Origin: Paraburkholderia aspalathi
GTDB taxonomy: Bacteria; Pseudomonadota; Gammaproteobacteria; Burkholderiales; Burkholderiaceae
Length of the DNA stretch: 64,000 nucleotides
Direction: 5' to 3'
Assembly (NCBI RefSeq): GCF_900116445.1
Contig: NZ_FPBH01000004.1
Coordinates: 248,001-312,000 of the forward strand
Both the position numbers and the translations under genes were made by a program. The notes under the pieces were generated by a model. That model searched no databases, had not been told where the DNA came from, and saw only the letters and a list, made by a program, of their open reading frames with translations. Every line of letters starts with the position of its first letter. Position 1 is the stretch's first letter. Below, piece after piece: positions 24,393 through 33,422 of this stretch.

Positions 24393-25649
24393 TTAGAGGC
24401 CGTGTGCGCTCAATCGTGCTGCGTACCAGCGGGAGAACTGGTCAACGTAGGTTTCCGTGAACGGCGAGAACATACCCGGTGAGTACGCCGGGTCCTGCGT
24501 GCCCTCGTGCGTGATTTCGACAAGGTGCTTGTCCTGGTTGTTTGTGGCAACCCACACCTCTGTCAAATCGGAAATGTTGTAGTCAATGCCTTCAACTGCA
24601 TCGGCATGAACGAGCCACTTAGACCGCACCAGCGTCTTGTCGGGCGCGAGAGGAATAATGTAGCTAATCACCGCATGGTCGCTCATGACGTGTGTCCATG
24701 AGTTGTGCGTCCACAGGTGCGTATCACCCAGGTCGCGCCGCTGAAGACTTCCGAATAGCCTCGTGCTGGCGACCTTGGTGCTGATGGTCTGCGATTCACC
24801 GTTACCGGCGATGACGAGCTGCTGCGTTCTAAACTGGGTGACCGCACCCTCGTCCAGCCACTCGACATTGGCGCTGGCAAATCCGTCTTGCTCCCAGCTT
24901 GCCTGACATGCTGCGTTGCGCGTCTTGTACTCTTCCAGCGCGCGAAGCGATTCTTCGCTGAGATTCTCAGGACAGAAGCCGAAGTCTTCCGGCAAGAACG
25001 ATGCCGTCAGTTCCGGATGAGTGGCCTGGCAGTGGTAGCACTCGCGATTGTTTTCCATCACCAGCTTCCAGTTGCCGTTTTCGATGATTTCCTGCTCGAA
25101 GGCAATCTTGGTATTTTTCAGGTCGTACGGCGCAAAACGCGGAGCCATCGTTTCTTCCAGCTTTGCGATGTCCTCCGGCGGGTTCTCACCGAGGCATACG
25201 AAAATGTGCGTTCCGACAATCCTGGTATGCGCTGGAATCAGGCTACGGCAGGTCGGGTCGAAGTCCTTCCCCATATGGGTGGCGTGGCGCAGGCTTCCAT
25301 CGAGGTCGTACGTCCACTGATGATAAGGACATACCAGCATGCCGACCGTTGACTTCCCAGCCTCTTTCAGACGTGCGCCACGATGGCGACAGACGTTCCG
25401 GTAGGTTCGAATATTCTCGTCATCGTCGCGCACGATGATGATCGAGGCCTTGCCGATATCAACGGTCGACACATCGCCAGGCTCGGGTACATCCGCCGTG
25501 ACGCCGACCAGAATCCAGTGCTTGTGGAAAAAGACCTCGACGTCCGTTTCGAAAACGTCCTGGCGACCAAAGAGCTCGCCGGGCATGCCATGACCGGGCT
25601 GGCGGCTTCGGATTAACTCACCATGGGTCCTGCATTGCACTTCAGACAT
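24393..25649 (-). CDS. Rieske oxygenase, betaine N-demethylase type (GbcA/Stc2-like)
   Basis: In this 418-aa protein, the Rieske cluster ligands are Cys87, His89, Cys107 and His110 (CRHRGA, CPYHQW). The catalytic domain shows MENNRECYHCQATHPEL for mononuclear iron. The layout and the SWTHVMSDHAV region follow GbcA and stachydrine demethylase Stc2, which remove a methyl group from quaternary ammonium compounds and release formaldehyde. ATG 25649 follows GGAG by six bases, so the longer TTG start is rejected. The substrate cannot be fixed by eye; neighbours suggest proline or hydroxyproline betaine. Confidence 0.88.
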   Translation of the reverse strand: MSEVQCRTHGELIRSRQPGHGMPGELFGRQDVFETDVEVFFHKHWILVGVTADVPEPGDVSTVDIGKASIIIVRDDDENIRTYRNVCRHRGARLKEAGKSTVGMLVCPYHQWTYDLDGSLRHATHMGKDFDPTCRSLIPAHTRIVGTHIFVCLGENPPEDIAKLEETMAPRFAPYDLKNTKIAFEQEIIENGNWKLVMENNRECYHCQATHPELTASFLPEDFGFCPENLSEESLRALEEYKTRNAACQASWEQDGFASANVEWLDEGAVTQFRTQQLVIAGNGESQTISTKVASTRLFGSLQRRDLGDTHLWTHNSWTHVMSDHAVISYIIPLAPDKTLVRSKWLVHADAVEGIDYNISDLTEVWVATNNQDKHLVEITHEGTQDPAYSPGMFSPFTETYVDQFSRWYAARLSAHGL

Positions 25650-25819
25650 CGTCTTCTCCAACGTTCAGGTAGGTCGGGACTCCGATTGTTCCCGCTATGA
25701 CTTGAGTATTGGATTGACGAAAAAGAGCGTCAATGCGCTTTATTTTCGGTCTGGCATTACTTTAAATTATGCGTGAACCAGACCCGGTTCCGCCGGGCCC
25801 CGGTAGGCTTCGCAGTGCT

Positions 25820-26749
25820 TCAATTCTCGATGGAATCCTGCCGCAGCCAGTCGATAAGACCGTCAATTGCAGGGGTAATTGTGCGCCCGTGCGGGACCAC
25901 GACGTAATACGAATCGCTCACCTTGAACGAGGCGACCTGCAGCCTGACGAGTTCGCCAGCCTCGATAAGGTCGTGGACCAACCTTCCCCAACCAAGCGCG
26001 ATGCCCTGGCCGTAGCGTGCGGCCTCGATTGCGTCCGTATACAGGCTGCAGCGCAGCGCAAAGTTCAATCGCACTGGCCTGAAACCCAAAGCGTGAAACC
26101 ACTCTTCCCATCCCATCCAGCCTTCCGAGGTGGAATCCGACTCGATGAGCACGGCGTTAGCGATATCCTGCAGCGATTCTGGCGCACGCCGCAATTCCGC
26201 CCACTTTGGCGAGCAGACAGGAAAGACCTCCTCGTCAAAAAGCAGGGTCGCCGTGCCGTCTCCCCATCGTCCGTTTCCGAACCGCACGGCGACATCAATC
26301 TCCTTGGGACGGAGGTCTGCAGTGAACATCTGCGTGGACAGGCGAAGCTGAAGATTCGGTTGAGCCTTCTTGAGGGTCGCCAGCCGGGGCAGGAGGCGAA
26401 AATGTGAGAATGCAGACGTTGCCGCAAGCACCAGTTCCTGCTGGACTGGGCCGCTGGCTAACCGGTCGAACACGCCGGCAATTTTCTGCATCGACTCCGC
26501 CACGACAAGATACAGAGCCTCACCTTCCTCAGTGAGTTCGATTGAACGATGCAGGCGGTTGAACAGCCGGGTTCCAAGCGTTTCCTCAAGAAATTTGACC
26601 TGCCGACTTACCGCGGCCTGGGTCACCCCTAGCTCATCAGCTGCCAGAGTGAAGCTCCTGTGCCGTGCGACCGCCTCGAACTCGACGAGCGCTGTCACCG
26701 AAGGGATAAGCCGCCGGTATCCCTTGGTTCGTGCAGTTGGCGGCTTCAT
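25820..26749 (-). CDS. LysR-family regulator (GcvA-like)
   Basis: In this 309-aa protein, the N-terminal helix-turn-helix (RHRSFTLAADELGVTQAAVS then RQVKFLEE) is followed by FNRLHRSIELTEEGEALY, the wording typical of GcvA-type LysR proteins. A periplasmic-binding-like effector domain fills the rest. It lies 171 bases upstream of the Rieske gene on the same strand. It probably regulates the demethylase genes, though its ligand is unknown. Confidence 0.85.
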   Translation of the reverse strand: MKPPTARTKGYRRLIPSVTALVEFEAVARHRSFTLAADELGVTQAAVSRQVKFLEETLGTRLFNRLHRSIELTEEGEALYLVVAESMQKIAGVFDRLASGPVQQELVLAATSAFSHFRLLPRLATLKKAQPNLQLRLSTQMFTADLRPKEIDVAVRFGNGRWGDGTATLLFDEEVFPVCSPKWAELRRAPESLQDIANAVLIESDSTSEGWMGWEEWFHALGFRPVRLNFALRCSLYTDAIEAARYGQGIALGWGRLVHDLIEAGELVRLQVASFKVSDSYYVVVPHGRTITPAIDGLIDWLRQDSIEN

Positions 26750-26784
26750 TTCGCTCCTCCAGTCAAAATAGGTCAGCGGTGAGT

Positions 26785-27204
26785 TCAGACACGCGCGCCT
26801 TGTGATTGAGTAATTATCGTCGACGCGCTATGAGCAACGACTAGTGCCGTACAGCCCTCTTTCGAGGAGGTACGATGCCTCGATCCTGCCGGGTAAGATA
26901 CCGCCTGTCCAGGAAGGAAATCAGTATCATCGTCATCAATGAATACGCCATCAAGAATCAGAATCAGCTCGGTCGAATCGTGCTGGTGCTCGAACGAACG
27001 CGCGCCTGGTTGCAGACGCATCCAGTAACTGCTCCAGTCCCCATTCTCATCATTGGCAACTGGAATCCAGAAAAAGCCCGGAAGTACCGTCTCCCCAATC
27101 TTCATCGGCCGCCAGTCGCGCTCATCAATTGAATACCAACGACGACCGTCTTTAACCTTCAATCCAAAGAGAGCCATTTCATCGCACATACGCCTGGTCA
27201 CCAT
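26785..27204 (-). CDS. Cupin-domain protein (ChrR-like)
   Basis: In this protein of about 139 aa, the cupin motif 1 is visible in LQPGARSFEHQHDSTELILI and motif 2 in LPGQAVSYPAGSRHRTSS. His and Glu residues are in the expected metal-binding places. It starts ATG 27204, with GGAAAC upstream. Such single-domain cupins serve as small-molecule sensors or isomerases. Its place between two regulator genes suggests a sensing or accessory enzymatic role in betaine use. Confidence 0.65.
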   Translation of the reverse strand: MVTRRMCDEMALFGLKVKDGRRWYSIDERDWRPMKIGETVLPGFFWIPVANDENGDWSSYWMRLQPGARSFEHQHDSTELILILDGVFIDDDDTDFLPGQAVSYPAGSRHRTSSKEGCTALVVAHSASTIITQSQGARV

Positions 27205-27313
27205 TTTCAGCCGTTTCCGCTGTCTGAACAAAAAAGTAAGCCCCGTTTGCCAATCGGCGCTCGCTGCTTTCGCTTTCGCGGCGCTTGACGCCAATTTGCG
27301 AACTGCATGCTCG

Positions 27314-28345
27314 CTACGTGTTGGCCAATGCCTGTTGACCCTGCGGTCGCGCTATGCGGTACGCATTCGGCGATTCGCCAAACTCCTTTTTGAACTCACG
27401 GCCAAGATGGGAGGAGTCCGAGAATCCGCAGGACGAAGCAATATCAGCGACCGAGCGATCGGAGCTCGTTAGCAGCCATGACGCCGTCCGTATCCGAATC
27501 TGTCGCCCGTACGCCAGCGGTGATTTCCCCGCCTCGGCAGCAAAAAGGCGCTCAAGCTGCCGCACGGACATCTCGAGACGTCTAGCTAGCTCCGCGAGGC
27601 TAAGTGGGTTCCCAATGTGCTGCTCCATCAACAGGATTGCTCGCCGTACCTTGGGGTGTGCCGCGGGTTCAAGTCCCGGTGGGTGGGGCTGCGGGGCATT
27701 CCCTTTCTGGGCATCATCCACGAGCATGATGCGCAGCGCCTTCTGTACGACTGTCGCCTCGACATGTCGCAGCAGGATAGCGGCTGCCACATCGATTGAA
27801 GCACGTCCACCTGAACACGTGATGCGGCGCCGGTCAATGACAAATAGCCGGTCCGCAACGAGATTGCGTTCGTCGACACCGGGGAAGCGCCCGACAAAGT
27901 CCCAGTAGTGGAACCAGCTTACGCACATGCGATATCCGTCCATCACTTCGGCCCGCATCAAGGCAAAAACGCCCGTGCAAATCCCGACCAATGTAGCAGA
28001 CGTTTCCGCGGCGTCATGAATGAACTCGAGCGTGGCTTTGCTTGCGGACGGCCCCGAATGCAGCAAGCCCCCGACGACCACCACGTAATCGAAGGACCGG
28101 GCTTCTTCAAAAGTTGTCCATGGCGTGACCTGGATTCCACAGCTTGCCCTGACAGGAACGAGAGATTCTCCGACGATGGTCCACGAACAGCGAACAGGTC
28201 TGCTCATGTCTCCTTCGTCACTTGCCAACCTGAGAAGGTCGACGAAACCGGAAAACGCCGTCAACGTGAAGTTGGGCAATAGCACAATTCCAAAGCGGAG
28301 CTGCCGGGACGTTCCGGCGTCGGAATGGATAGGGTCGGGAGACAT
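27314..28345 (-). CDS. GlxA/GbdR-type AraC-family regulator with a DJ-1/PfpI domain
   Basis: In this 343-aa protein, the N-terminal amidotransferase-like domain includes YVVVVGGLLHSG and LVGICTGVFALMRA with the nucleophile-position Cys. The C-terminal AraC domain has NPLSLAELARRLEMSVRQLE and VADIASSCGFSDSSHLGREF. GbdR, the glycine betaine regulator of Pseudomonas, has this layout and activates gbcA, gbcB and betaine transport genes. By position it is the best candidate activator of this island. Confidence 0.85.
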   Translation of the reverse strand: MSPDPIHSDAGTSRQLRFGIVLLPNFTLTAFSGFVDLLRLASDEGDMSRPVRCSWTIVGESLVPVRASCGIQVTPWTTFEEARSFDYVVVVGGLLHSGPSASKATLEFIHDAAETSATLVGICTGVFALMRAEVMDGYRMCVSWFHYWDFVGRFPGVDERNLVADRLFVIDRRRITCSGGRASIDVAAAILLRHVEATVVQKALRIMLVDDAQKGNAPQPHPPGLEPAAHPKVRRAILLMEQHIGNPLSLAELARRLEMSVRQLERLFAAEAGKSPLAYGRQIRIRTASWLLTSSDRSVADIASSCGFSDSSHLGREFKKEFGESPNAYRIARPQGQQALANT

Positions 28346-28436
28346 GGGACCGCCTGCGTTAACGCCTTGCGAATCGGCCAGAACTGTCGTCGTTCGACGG
28401 ACCTGCTCGCGCTTTCAACACTGATGTCAGCGTAAA

Positions 28437-29438
28437 TTACCTGATAGTTTCCGTTTCGACGCCTTTCCATTCGCGCATCATCACACTAACTTCCTCGCCA
28501 AGCCATTCGCGGAACCGTGCATACTCGGGTCGAAGCTTCGCGTTCTTGTGCGTTATCAGATAGTGGTGACGGTCGTGGAATTCGAGCACATCCTGCACCG
28601 GTCGAACCAGGCGGCCCTGTTCGACCTGGCGATGGACCAGATGATGCCAGCCGAGCAGGGTGCCTTCACCGGCTTCGGCTTGGGACACGAGGAGTCGATA
28701 GTCGTTACTCTCCAGATGATCGTTTTCGACCAGTCTGTCCGAGCCATCACTCTGCTGAAACCAGTTTCGCCACACCGACCAGTCAACGTGCTCGCAAACC
28801 TGGGCGCGTCCCAGCAGGGAGAGATTCAGCGTGGCATGCGACAGCAGGTCGAGCGGCTTCAATGACCTGCCATGGAAATGACGCTCGTAAAACGATTGAC
28901 TGCAGACCGGATAGACAACGTCATGGAAGAGCGGCTCAATGTCGTACTCCGCCTCGCGCGGTGGATTCTTGGTAATGATGACATCAGGCTCCATGAGTTC
29001 ATCGAGCTCCATGAAATGCTCCGTCACCATCACGTTCAATCGAATATCGGGAAACCGTTTGCGGAACGAGGGCAGCCTGAACGACAGCCATAGCGCCGAG
29101 AACGTATGCGAGATGCAAATTGTCAGCGCATGTTTGTCGGTCCGGCGTACCGCCTGGGCCGCTTCAGCGATGTTCATGATCGACAGATAGGACGCGTTGT
29201 ACAGAATGCGCCCGGCATCGGTCAGCGCGATGTGTCTCCCCGTCCGTTCAAACAGCGCGACGTCCAGCGAATCTTCAAGCTCCTTGATTTGTCGGCTAAT
29301 TGCCGCCTGGGTGACACATAGCACCTCCGCTGCCTGCGTGAAGCTTTCGTATCGGGCAGCCGTGACGAAGCATTTCAGCGCCCGTAACGACGGCATCTGG
29401 GCGAGAAGTCGGTCGGCAACCAACTGTTTCTTTTGCAT
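28437..29438 (-). CDS. LysR-family regulator (GcvA-like), second copy
   Basis: This is a 333-aa protein from ATG 29438. The helix-turn-helix region reads RYESFTQAAEVLCVTQAAIS and RQIKELEDSLDVALFERTGR, then an effector domain. It resembles the regulator at 25820 but is clearly a separate gene. It stands 297 bases from proC, with no other gene between, and faces the same way. It may control the catabolic half of the island (proC to glyA). Confidence 0.85.
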   Translation of the reverse strand: MQKKQLVADRLLAQMPSLRALKCFVTAARYESFTQAAEVLCVTQAAISRQIKELEDSLDVALFERTGRHIALTDAGRILYNASYLSIMNIAEAAQAVRRTDKHALTICISHTFSALWLSFRLPSFRKRFPDIRLNVMVTEHFMELDELMEPDVIITKNPPREAEYDIEPLFHDVVYPVCSQSFYERHFHGRSLKPLDLLSHATLNLSLLGRAQVCEHVDWSVWRNWFQQSDGSDRLVENDHLESNDYRLLVSQAEAGEGTLLGWHHLVHRQVEQGRLVRPVQDVLEFHDRHHYLITHKNAKLRPEYARFREWLGEEVSVMMREWKGVETETIR

Positions 29439-29734
29439 GGCTTTCACCTGTGAAGCGGACGCGACGCGCCCGGGCGACCTGAAGACAACTCCGGCAACGC
29501 TACGCACTGTCCCGTGACATCGCAACGACCGCGTGCGTGAGCCGAAGTGCTCCTGCGCAAAAATAGTGTGCGAGTCTCCGAGGTAACTGGCAAGGGGGAG
29601 GCAACCCGAGTCCACAGGCTCGCCCCCGAGCCGAAATAGGCTGTATTCAACTATTATCCGCCCCTAAATATCGCTCTTCACGTGTATTCGCGGCTGCCTG
29701 CTATGCGCGCCCCTTGATTCGGCTTAACGCCCCA

Positions 29735-30472
29735 TCAGGTGCGTCTTTGTACTGCCCGTATGCCCCCTTGACGAGAAAGTTCGGTGTGCACCTGTTCGTT
29801 GATGCCACCCGGCGTCATGCAATGCTTGACCATTGCCGACAATGGCTCTTTCGTCTGCGCGGCGTCATGGGCAAGACCGATACAGTACCCTGACAGAAAG
29901 GCTCGCGCCGCATCATACTCAAGACCTTCCTGCACGAGCCAGGACGCCTGGCTTTCGAGAACAGCATAGAAACTGGCCATCGTCCCGGTCACCGCCGACA
30001 GCGCGTCGAACTTGCCCTCGTCATCGACTTCAACCGCCTCGCCCAGAGCCGAGAAGATAGATTTGGCAACACCGTCTGGAGGACAGGTTGCCGTGCTTCC
30101 CTTCCCTTCGGCGACTGCCGGCAACGGTATGGCACGAACGACCTTGCTCACTGTGCGGACAAGTCGATGCACTTCATCTATTGAAATCCCCGCGATGAAG
30201 CTGATGACATGATGGCGTGAGTCAAAACGAAGCTCGCCCAGGACGTCGGTAGCGATTTGCGGCACGACTGCGAGACAAACAACGTCGGACGTCTCCAGCA
30301 CTTCCTGATTGTTTGCGCAGACCCGCACCCGCCCATCAAGATCAGCGAGCCCAGTGGCAATTTCTGCGTTGCGGGGCGACAGTGAAAGGTGGTCAAACGT
30401 AACGCCAAACCGAAGTAAGCCCGTAACGACTGCCCGCGTGATGGTGCCGGTCCCGATGAATCCAAGTCGCAT
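29735..30472 (-). CDS. proC: Pyrroline-5-carboxylate reductase family protein
   Basis: In this 245-aa protein, the Rossmann motif GFIGTGTITRAV opens the sequence, with DVVCLAVVPQI and VVRAIPLPAVAEGKG in the core. The dimer domain has TPGGINEQVHTEL, matching the conserved C-terminal ProC motif. ProC reduces pyrroline-5-carboxylate to proline. A second copy in a betaine cluster could instead act on a related cyclic imine from hydroxyproline or N-methylproline breakdown. That is inference from the neighbours. Confidence 0.8.
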   Translation of the reverse strand: MRLGFIGTGTITRAVVTGLLRFGVTFDHLSLSPRNAEIATGLADLDGRVRVCANNQEVLETSDVVCLAVVPQIATDVLGELRFDSRHHVISFIAGISIDEVHRLVRTVSKVVRAIPLPAVAEGKGSTATCPPDGVAKSIFSALGEAVEVDDEGKFDALSAVTGTMASFYAVLESQASWLVQEGLEYDAARAFLSGYCIGLAHDAAQTKEPLSAMVKHCMTPGGINEQVHTELSRQGGIRAVQRRT

Positions 30473-30575
30473 CTGGTCTCACATGTGGTTGACGCGCGGC
30501 AGCGTCAAACGCAGTCGCGCCCAAGGGGTCAACAGCCCGACGTGACAAGTCAGGCACCTGATTGAGCCGCTTGCT

Positions 30576-32069
30576 TTAATCGAGCTTCAGCCAGGTGGTC
30601 TTCAGTTCACAATACTGGTCGTGGGCATAGACCGATTTATCGCGGCCACCGAACCCCGATTGCTTGAAGCCGCCGAACGGCGTCGACAGGTCTCCCTCGC
30701 CGAAGCAGTTCACCGTTACAGTACCCGCCCGGATTCGCGCAGCAATCTTGTGAGCGTGATTGACGTTGTCTGACCAAAGCGATGCCGCCAGACCGTAGCA
30801 CGTGTCGTTGGCAATCCGGACCGCGTCATCGATATCGGCGTACTCGATAAAGCAGACGACAGGGCCAAAGACTTCTTCACGAGCAATGCTCATCTCCGGG
30901 GTGACGTTATCGAAGATGGTCGGCTCGACAAACCACCCGCCCGTCTCAGTGCGTGTGGCCTTGCCGCCGCACACCAGGCGCGCCCCCTCGGCCTTCGCTT
31001 TCCCGATGTGGGCGAGCACCTTTTCATAATGCTTCTCTTCAATCAAGGAACCCAGTCTAACGTCAGGGTCGAGTGGGTCGCCAGTTTTCCATCCCCCGAG
31101 AGCTGCCTGGACCTTTTCGAGCAACTGGGCTTTTGAGCTCGAGGAAACCAGAATACGAGAGCCTGCGCTGCAGTTCTCGCCCATATTCCAGAATGCGGCC
31201 GCGACCGCCTGCTCCGCAACAGCGTCCAGATTCGCGACGTCGGGCAGAACCACCTGGGGGTTCTTGCCGCCACATTCCAGCACGACCCGCTTGAGGTTTG
31301 TGTCTGCCGAGTAGTGAAGGAATCGCTTGCCGGTTTCCGTGGAACCTGTGAAAGCAACCAGGTCAACGTCGGCGTGGCGGCCCAAGGCCTGCCCGGCGCT
31401 TTCCCCGAAGCCGGTAACGACGCTCAAGACACCTGTGGGCACGCCAGCTTCCATTGCCAGGTCGGCGATGCGCAGAGTCGAAAGGGAAGTCTGTTCGGCA
31501 GGTTTGACAATGACGCTGTTGCCAACGGAAAGCGCCGGACCGATTTTCCAGGCAAGCATGAGCGCCGGGAAGTTCCAAGGCAGAACTGCGCCCACGACAC
31601 CAATCGGTTCACGGGTAATCATACTCACCACGCTCGCGCCGGCCGGCGACAGGGCGTCGTACCGCTTGTCGGTGACCTCCGCGTGCCAGCGGATACACGC
31701 CGCCGACTCGGGAATGTCCAGTCCCATGCACTCGCTGATTGGCTTGCCCGCCTCACGCGCTTCGAGGAGAGCCAGTTCCTCGGCGTTATCCTCAATCAGT
31801 TGCGCCAGCCGCAAAAGTACCGCTTTACGCTGCGCCGGTGCGACCTTCGACCACACGCCGGACTCAAAGGCATTTCTAGCCGCCACGACCGCCCGATCGA
31901 TGTCTTTCGTATCGCACTTTGCAATATCGGCCAGTGCTTTTCCCGTCGACGGATTGAGGGTACGGAAGGTCTCGTTCGAAGCAGCCGGACATCGTTGCCC
32001 GGCGATGAACGCCCTTCCATCGAGCGACAAGGCTTCCGCTTTCTGCTTCCATTCCTGATAAGTCGTCAT
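30576..32069 (-). CDS. NAD(P)-dependent aldehyde dehydrogenase (PuuC / semialdehyde type)
   Basis: In this 497-aa protein, the catalytic Cys is in NMGENCSAGSRI and the general base Glu is in LECGGKNPQVVL, with cofactor site FTGSTETGKRF and PWNFPALMLAWKIGPAL. The family oxidises amino- or keto-aldehydes to acids. With an FAD oxidase and a DapA-type gene just upstream, a role as alpha-ketoglutarate semialdehyde dehydrogenase is attractive. PuuC-type gamma-aminobutyraldehyde substrates are the alternative. GAGGACAGG gives a good ribosome site. Confidence 0.88.
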   Translation of the reverse strand: MTTYQEWKQKAEALSLDGRAFIAGQRCPAASNETFRTLNPSTGKALADIAKCDTKDIDRAVVAARNAFESGVWSKVAPAQRKAVLLRLAQLIEDNAEELALLEAREAGKPISECMGLDIPESAACIRWHAEVTDKRYDALSPAGASVVSMITREPIGVVGAVLPWNFPALMLAWKIGPALSVGNSVIVKPAEQTSLSTLRIADLAMEAGVPTGVLSVVTGFGESAGQALGRHADVDLVAFTGSTETGKRFLHYSADTNLKRVVLECGGKNPQVVLPDVANLDAVAEQAVAAAFWNMGENCSAGSRILVSSSSKAQLLEKVQAALGGWKTGDPLDPDVRLGSLIEEKHYEKVLAHIGKAKAEGARLVCGGKATRTETGGWFVEPTIFDNVTPEMSIAREEVFGPVVCFIEYADIDDAVRIANDTCYGLAASLWSDNVNHAHKIAARIRAGTVTVNCFGEGDLSTPFGGFKQSGFGGRDKSVYAHDQYCELKTTWLKLD

Positions 32070-32086
32070 GTCCTGTCCTCATAAAT

Positions 32087-33418
32087 TTAAAGCTCGGCTC
32101 CCGCCGAAAATTCCTTGACCCAGATAGCCGCGGATACTGCAACGTCGGCAATCGGACGGACCAGCAGCGAACGCGGATGCGGCTGATTCAGAAGCTGACG
32201 AATGAGGTCATTGGAGTGGCCGAGCGCATACTCTGCGATGAGCTTTCCTGACGCGGACCCTCTGCTCAGACCAAGGCCATTGCACCCGATGGCTTCATAG
32301 ACGCCATCGTCCCTGCGCCCAAACAATGCGCCATTGTTCGCAGACAGACACAGCGGACCGCCCCACGTGTATTCCAGTCCGACATCTTTCAGCATCGGAA
32401 AGCGCCGGTCGAACGACCGTTGATGCATGCGCTTTGCCTTTGCCAGGTCGGCCTGCGAAACTTCCAGGCCTGGTCGGAATGCGAAGTGGTTGCGAACGCA
32501 GATTCGGTCCGTAGCCAGGCGACGAACGGTCGAGCCCATCGGATCGGCCGGAATCAGGGCCCACGATCGCGTGCCGCCGAGCCGCTTGACCTCTTCCGGA
32601 TTCACCACGCGGGTCATGGACGCAAACGTGTACACCGGAAGCAGACCATTCGGATGCCCCCCGAATGTCGCCGCATACGCGTTGGTGCACAGAACGACTT
32701 GCCTCGCCACAACCTTGCCGTTGGCAAAGGTCAGGACTTTTGATGGGCCCTGGTCATCTATTCCCCTTACCGCGCTGAGCTCGAAGACCTTCACATTCTC
32801 GGGCAGAGTCGCTGCAAGACCGCGCATCAGGGCTGCCGGCTGGGCTGTGCTACACCCCGGCGTAAAAAGCGCGCCCCGGTAGAAGTTCGTGCCTGTGACC
32901 TTCGCGATTGCCGCTTCGTCCAGCCATTCGAATGCTTCATTGATACGCGCGAGACCTTCCGCGAAGTGGGCAAGCGCGTTGTGCCCCTTCCTGTTCACCG
33001 AAGCGTGAAACTTGCCGTCGTCCCGCCAGTCGCAGTCAATGTTGTACTGCTTCACCGTGGAGCGCACATAGTCGATGCCGTGCCGTTGAAACCGAACGTC
33101 TGCCTTATCCGCTTCCACACTTCGCGAGTAGCTTTCGCTGCTTATGTCGTGGGGTAAATCGACGAAGAATCCGGAATTTCGTCCGGCTGTGGTGCGCCCG
33201 ATACGGTCTGCCTCGACCAGTGCTATCGAGGCATCCGGTGCGAGCTCGGCCAGACGCCGGGCAGCACAAAGCCCTGTAATGCCGCCTCCGACAACGACCC
33301 AGTCATATTGGTGTCCAGAAGACACCGAAGCGGCGGGCGATGGCGGTGGCAGGGTTTCCCACCATCCGTTCACACCGTCTGGAGCGGGAAACCGCACGAA
33401 TTCCAGTTTCGAGGCCAT
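32087..33418 (-). CDS. FAD-dependent amino-acid/amine oxidase (DAO/PuuB-like)
   Basis: In this 443-aa protein from ATG 33418, the dinucleotide motif VVVGGGITGLCAARRLAEL lies near residue 40. TTAGRNSGFFVDLPH and the C-terminal YEAIGCNGLGLSRGSASGKL fit DAO-family oxidases such as PuuB and D-hydroxyproline or sarcosine oxidases. It sits 4 bases after the DapA-like gene and 17 before the aldehyde dehydrogenase. That order suggests oxidation of a secondary amine to an imine that feeds the next enzymes. The longer ORF overlapping dapA is rejected. Confidence 0.85.
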   Translation of the reverse strand: MASKLEFVRFPAPDGVNGWWETLPPPSPAASVSSGHQYDWVVVGGGITGLCAARRLAELAPDASIALVEADRIGRTTAGRNSGFFVDLPHDISSESYSRSVEADKADVRFQRHGIDYVRSTVKQYNIDCDWRDDGKFHASVNRKGHNALAHFAEGLARINEAFEWLDEAAIAKVTGTNFYRGALFTPGCSTAQPAALMRGLAATLPENVKVFELSAVRGIDDQGPSKVLTFANGKVVARQVVLCTNAYAATFGGHPNGLLPVYTFASMTRVVNPEEVKRLGGTRSWALIPADPMGSTVRRLATDRICVRNHFAFRPGLEVSQADLAKAKRMHQRSFDRRFPMLKDVGLEYTWGGPLCLSANNGALFGRRDDGVYEAIGCNGLGLSRGSASGKLIAEYALGHSNDLIRQLLNQPHPRSLLVRPIADVAVSAAIWVKEFSAGAEL

Positions 33419-33422
33419 GCAT

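Noticed and set aside
31314..32084. Two long plus-strand ORFs opposite the aldehyde dehydrogenase
   Set aside because: They lie antisense to a complete aldehyde dehydrogenase with catalytic Cys and Glu, and have no recognisable motifs.
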